Shown in pieces: positions 61,692 to 64,000 of a DNA stretch of 64,000 nucleotides (position 1 is its first letter; each line of letters begins with the position of its first letter). Position numbers and translations under genes: made by a program. The notes under the pieces are model-generated. The model made no database searches. It was given only the letters and a program-made list of their open reading frames with translations, and was not told the origin of the DNA. This DNA comes from CAVQKZ01 sp963837325 (lineage in GTDB: Bacteria; Actinomycetota; Actinomycetes; Mycobacteriales; Jatrophihabitantaceae): NCBI GenBank assembly GCA_963837325.1, contig CAWIMV010000001.1:1984001-2048000 (forward strand), written 5' to 3'.

Positions 61692-62939
61692 GTGCCGCGC
61701 TTCGACGCCGTCATCGTAGGCGGCGGCCCGGCCGGCAGCACGGCTGCGCTGTGCCTGGCTCGGGCCGGCGCCCGGGTGGCACTCGTCGAACGACGTAGCT
61801 TCCCGCGCGACAAGGCGTGTGGCGACCTGGTCGGGCCGCGCGGCGTACGCGTGCTGCGCGAACTCGGAATCGCCACCGACGACGCGCGACACGTCGGGGA
61901 CATGGTCGTCGTGGGGCCGTCCGGACGCCGGGCGCTGCTGCCCACGTCGCCAGGTCTCGACTATCCCGGGCACGCCCTCGCGATCTCGCGACTGACGATG
62001 GACCGCAGGTTGTTCGAGGCCGCCGTCACCGCCGGGGCGTGCCCGATCCGGGATCTGTTCACCGGGCTGATCGGCAGCCCGCGCGCGACCACCGGCGTCC
62101 AGTTGGCCAGTGGCGCGGAGTTGCAGGCGGACGTCGTCGTGGGCGCTGACGGTGCGACGAGCCGGGTCGCGGCCGCAGCGGGTCTGGTCGATGCCGAACG
62201 GGCACTGTGGGGTTTTGCGCTGCGCAGCTATCTGGACGTACCGGTCGAGCTGCCGCACATCCTGTTGTGGGAGCCCGAGCCGTGGCAGCTGTTCCCCGGC
62301 TACGGCTGGATCTTCCCGACCGACGACGGCCGGGCGAACGTCGGGCTGGGGCTGGCCGTGGGTGCCGACCGGCTACTCGCCCGGCAGGCCGGTGAGCGTT
62401 TCGACGACTTCCTCACGCACCTGCGCCGGGAACGACTGCTGCCGCCTGCCGATGGCAGCGCGGCGCAACGCCTCGGCGGCTGGTTGAAGATGGGCGTCCT
62501 CGGGACCGTTCCCGCTGCCGGCAACGTGCTGCTCGCCGGCGACGCGGCCGGGTTGATCAATCCGCTGCAGGGCGAGGGCATCGCCCAGGCCATGGCGAGT
62601 GGTCGGGCCGCAGCCACCGCGATCGTGGCCGGTTCGCCGTCCGACGTGGCCGAGCGCTACCGCGCAGCGTTGCGGCCGCTCAGCGCCCACCACCGGATCA
62701 ACGCTCCGGTGCAGGTTGGCATCGTGCGTCGGCCGCGAGCGGTGTCCGTCGCCGGGCGGATCCTCACCGCGCCGGTCGTGCGGAAGGCCGTCGGCGGTGC
62801 CTGGGGGCTGTACTGGAACGACCTCGTCGACGGTGCCGTGCCGGGTGCACGCCGGCGGATTGCCGCGGGTGCCACTCACCTGGTCTCGGCGCTCGCCTCG
62901 CGCACCGACGCCCACGCCTGGTTCGCGCAGGCACCTTGA
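61692..62939 (+). CDS. Geranylgeranyl reductase family FAD-dependent oxidoreductase (MenJ-like)
   Basis: A 415-residue flavoprotein. The FAD dinucleotide motif GGGPAGST is at 10-17, the conserved CGDLVGPRG near 43-51, and the second FAD motif LLAGDAAGLINPLQGEGIAQAM near 278-299. Relatives reduce double bonds of isoprenoid chains; the mycobacterial MenJ saturates the beta-isoprene of menaquinone. Divergence from a MenG-type gene makes menaquinone tail reduction the leading hypothesis. GTG start. Confidence 0.88.
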   Translation: MPRFDAVIVGGGPAGSTAALCLARAGARVALVERRSFPRDKACGDLVGPRGVRVLRELGIATDDARHVGDMVVVGPSGRRALLPTSPGLDYPGHALAISRLTMDRRLFEAAVTAGACPIRDLFTGLIGSPRATTGVQLASGAELQADVVVGADGATSRVAAAAGLVDAERALWGFALRSYLDVPVELPHILLWEPEPWQLFPGYGWIFPTDDGRANVGLGLAVGADRLLARQAGERFDDFLTHLRRERLLPPADGSAAQRLGGWLKMGVLGTVPAAGNVLLAGDAAGLINPLQGEGIAQAMASGRAAATAIVAGSPSDVAERYRAALRPLSAHHRINAPVQVGIVRRPRAVSVAGRILTAPVVRKAVGGAWGLYWNDLVDGAVPGARRRIAAGATHLVSALASRTDAHAWFAQAP

Positions 62940-62957
62940 GCGGCGCAGCCCCGCGAG

Positions 62958-64000
62958 CTACTCGGCGCGGAGGATCTGGGCGATGCGCAGCCGCGCTGCC
63001 CGGCGCCCCGGCCACGCGGCCAGCAGGTTGGCCGTGACCAGTGCGGCGGGCGCGGCCAGCCACAGCGCCCACACCGCGGACGGCGCGACGTACTGGAACG
63101 GTGTGTAGTCGGCGACGGCGCGCCACACTGTGCGACCGACGGCGATACCAAGCGGCACGCCGAAGATCAGGCCGATCACCGCCAGCACGCTGGCCTGGGT
63201 GACGACGATCCATCGGCACTGCGTGCGGGTGAGCCCGAGCGCCCGCAGCACCGCCAGGTCATGCGAGCGGCGCCGCACGGCGGTCGCCAGCGCGTGTCCC
63301 ACCGCACCGACCGCGAGCACGGCCAGGAACAGGCCGAGCAGTAGCGGCAGCACCCGGACCTGGCGCAGCGCCTTCACCTGCGACAGCGGCGCGGGCGGTT
63401 CGAAGAAGAAATTCGCCAGATGCGGATCGGCGGCAGCGAGCGTGTGGGTGAGCTTCGCGCCTACGGCAGAGCTGTCCGTGCCCGGTCGCAGCGCGACGTA
63501 CGCGACACGGAACTTGTAGCTGTCGAACAACGAGTCGTAGCCCGCCTCGGTCACCCAGCCACCGTCGGCGTAGATGTTGTGGAATCCGTTCGGCACGAAG
63601 CCCGTCCCGGTGACGACGAGCATCCTGGTCTTGCCCGTGCTGCCGATGAGCGGAACGCGCTGGCCGACGTGCGCATGCAACGTCTGCAATGTCTGCGGCG
63701 CCAGCAGCACCTCGCCCGCCGTGCGTGGCATCCGACCGGCGCTCACCACGACGTCGAGCGGCTTGGGCCCTGTGCTGTACGAGTACAGCGTCACCGACCC
63801 CTTACCAGCCGGCCCGGTGGCGACTGCCGTGCGCCCGTCGTCGACGCCTGCAACGTCGTCGTTCTCCCGCAGCGCCGTCATCAACGCGCCGACGGGTCCT
63901 AGGTCGTGGCCGCTGTCGCCGGCGAACGCGGTGAGCTGGAACGTCTGCCCGAAACGCTCGGGGTGATCGGCCGCGTCGGACACCGCGTGGGAGAACGTGA
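62958..64000 (-). CDS. FtsX-like ABC transporter permease, N-terminus beyond window
   Basis: At least 347 residues of the C-terminal part of a FtsX/MacB-type permease; the frame stays open to the right edge (upstream residues TFSHAV are in frame before the first candidate start at 63983). An extracellular beta-rich domain (ALMTALRENDDVAGVDDGRTAVATG onward) is followed by three helices with the FtsX cytoplasmic loop LAVLRALGLTRTQCRWIVVTQ near the end. These proteins work with a separate ATPase to move lipoproteins, peptides or lipids or to transmit force. The partner genes are outside. Confidence 0.87.
   Translation of the reverse strand, partial: TFSHAVSDAADHPERFGQTFQLTAFAGDSGHDLGPVGALMTALRENDDVAGVDDGRTAVATGPAGKGSVTLYSYSTGPKPLDVVVSAGRMPRTAGEVLLAPQTLQTLHAHVGQRVPLIGSTGKTRMLVVTGTGFVPNGFHNIYADGGWVTEAGYDSLFDSYKFRVAYVALRPGTDSSAVGAKLTHTLAAADPHLANFFFEPPAPLSQVKALRQVRVLPLLLGLFLAVLAVGAVGHALATAVRRRSHDLAVLRALGLTRTQCRWIVVTQASVLAVIGLIFGVPLGIAVGRTVWRAVADYTPFQYVAPSAVWALWLAAPAALVTANLLAAWPGRRAARLRIAQILRAE

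Overview
The window is chromosomal DNA from a high-GC actinomycete. The evidence is the dense GC-rich coding, the frequent GTG starts, the many promoters placed 6 to 7 bases before a start codon, GatCAB together with GltX, and a gene order that recalls the Mycobacterium tuberculosis stretch from gltX through leuB, ilvBNC, gatBAC, ligA, mnmA and iscS to etfBA. I recall that synteny; I did not compute it. The species cannot be named from the sequence.

Left end (1-5361): an ABC sugar importer operon (binding protein, permease, ATPase, Gfo/Idh/MocA oxidoreductase, running off the window) diverges from a GntR regulator. A 61-residue acidic protein and a DinB-fold protein follow. 5348-12316 is an amine or polyamine catabolic cluster: glutamine-synthetase-like ligase, aldehyde dehydrogenase, SDR, PuuD-like amidotransferase and FadR regulator, with an APC permease reading the other way. 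A perfect 7-3-7 palindrome sits between the two arms. Next come a TfoX-like protein, a polytopic membrane protein and a secreted Ig-like protein.

14839-30217 is the translation and branched-chain amino acid block. It holds tRNA-Glu, tRNA-Gln, gltX and an FAH hydrolase; a Cys/His-rich membrane protein; then cimA, leuB, ilvC, ilvN, ilvB and ilvD. Both cimA and the ilvBNC operon have a short leader peptide rich in Ile, Leu or Val codons followed by an intrinsic terminator, which is the layout of ribosome-mediated attenuation. An MFS/ArsR pair, a CAP-domain protein, a PH-domain protein and a 2-hydroxyacid dehydrogenase are interspersed.

30265-44469 carries a sorbosone/glucose dehydrogenase-like lipoprotein, a TetR/MFS/VOC/cupin module, a GNAT acetyltransferase, two membrane or surface proteins, gatB-gatA-gatC with an ACT protein, a six-cysteine exported protein, a pair of coiled-coil proteins behind a stress-sigma-type promoter, and a MarR/SDR divergent pair. 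44477-54248 contains ligA, uppP, the coupled iscS-mnmA-MetE-like operon, an MFS exporter whose N-terminus is written in a palindromic repeat, and etfB-etfA.

54479-60171 is a second sugar system: a binding protein and two permeases with no local ATPase, a PfkB kinase, and a divergent GH4 glycosidase. The right end holds a polytopic membrane protein, a MenG/UbiE methyltransferase and a geranylgeranyl-reductase-family flavoprotein (probable quinone or isoprenoid tailoring), then the start of an FtsX-type permease cut by the window edge. No CRISPR array, insertion sequence or prophage was seen, and no gene-free stretch exceeds 300 bases.
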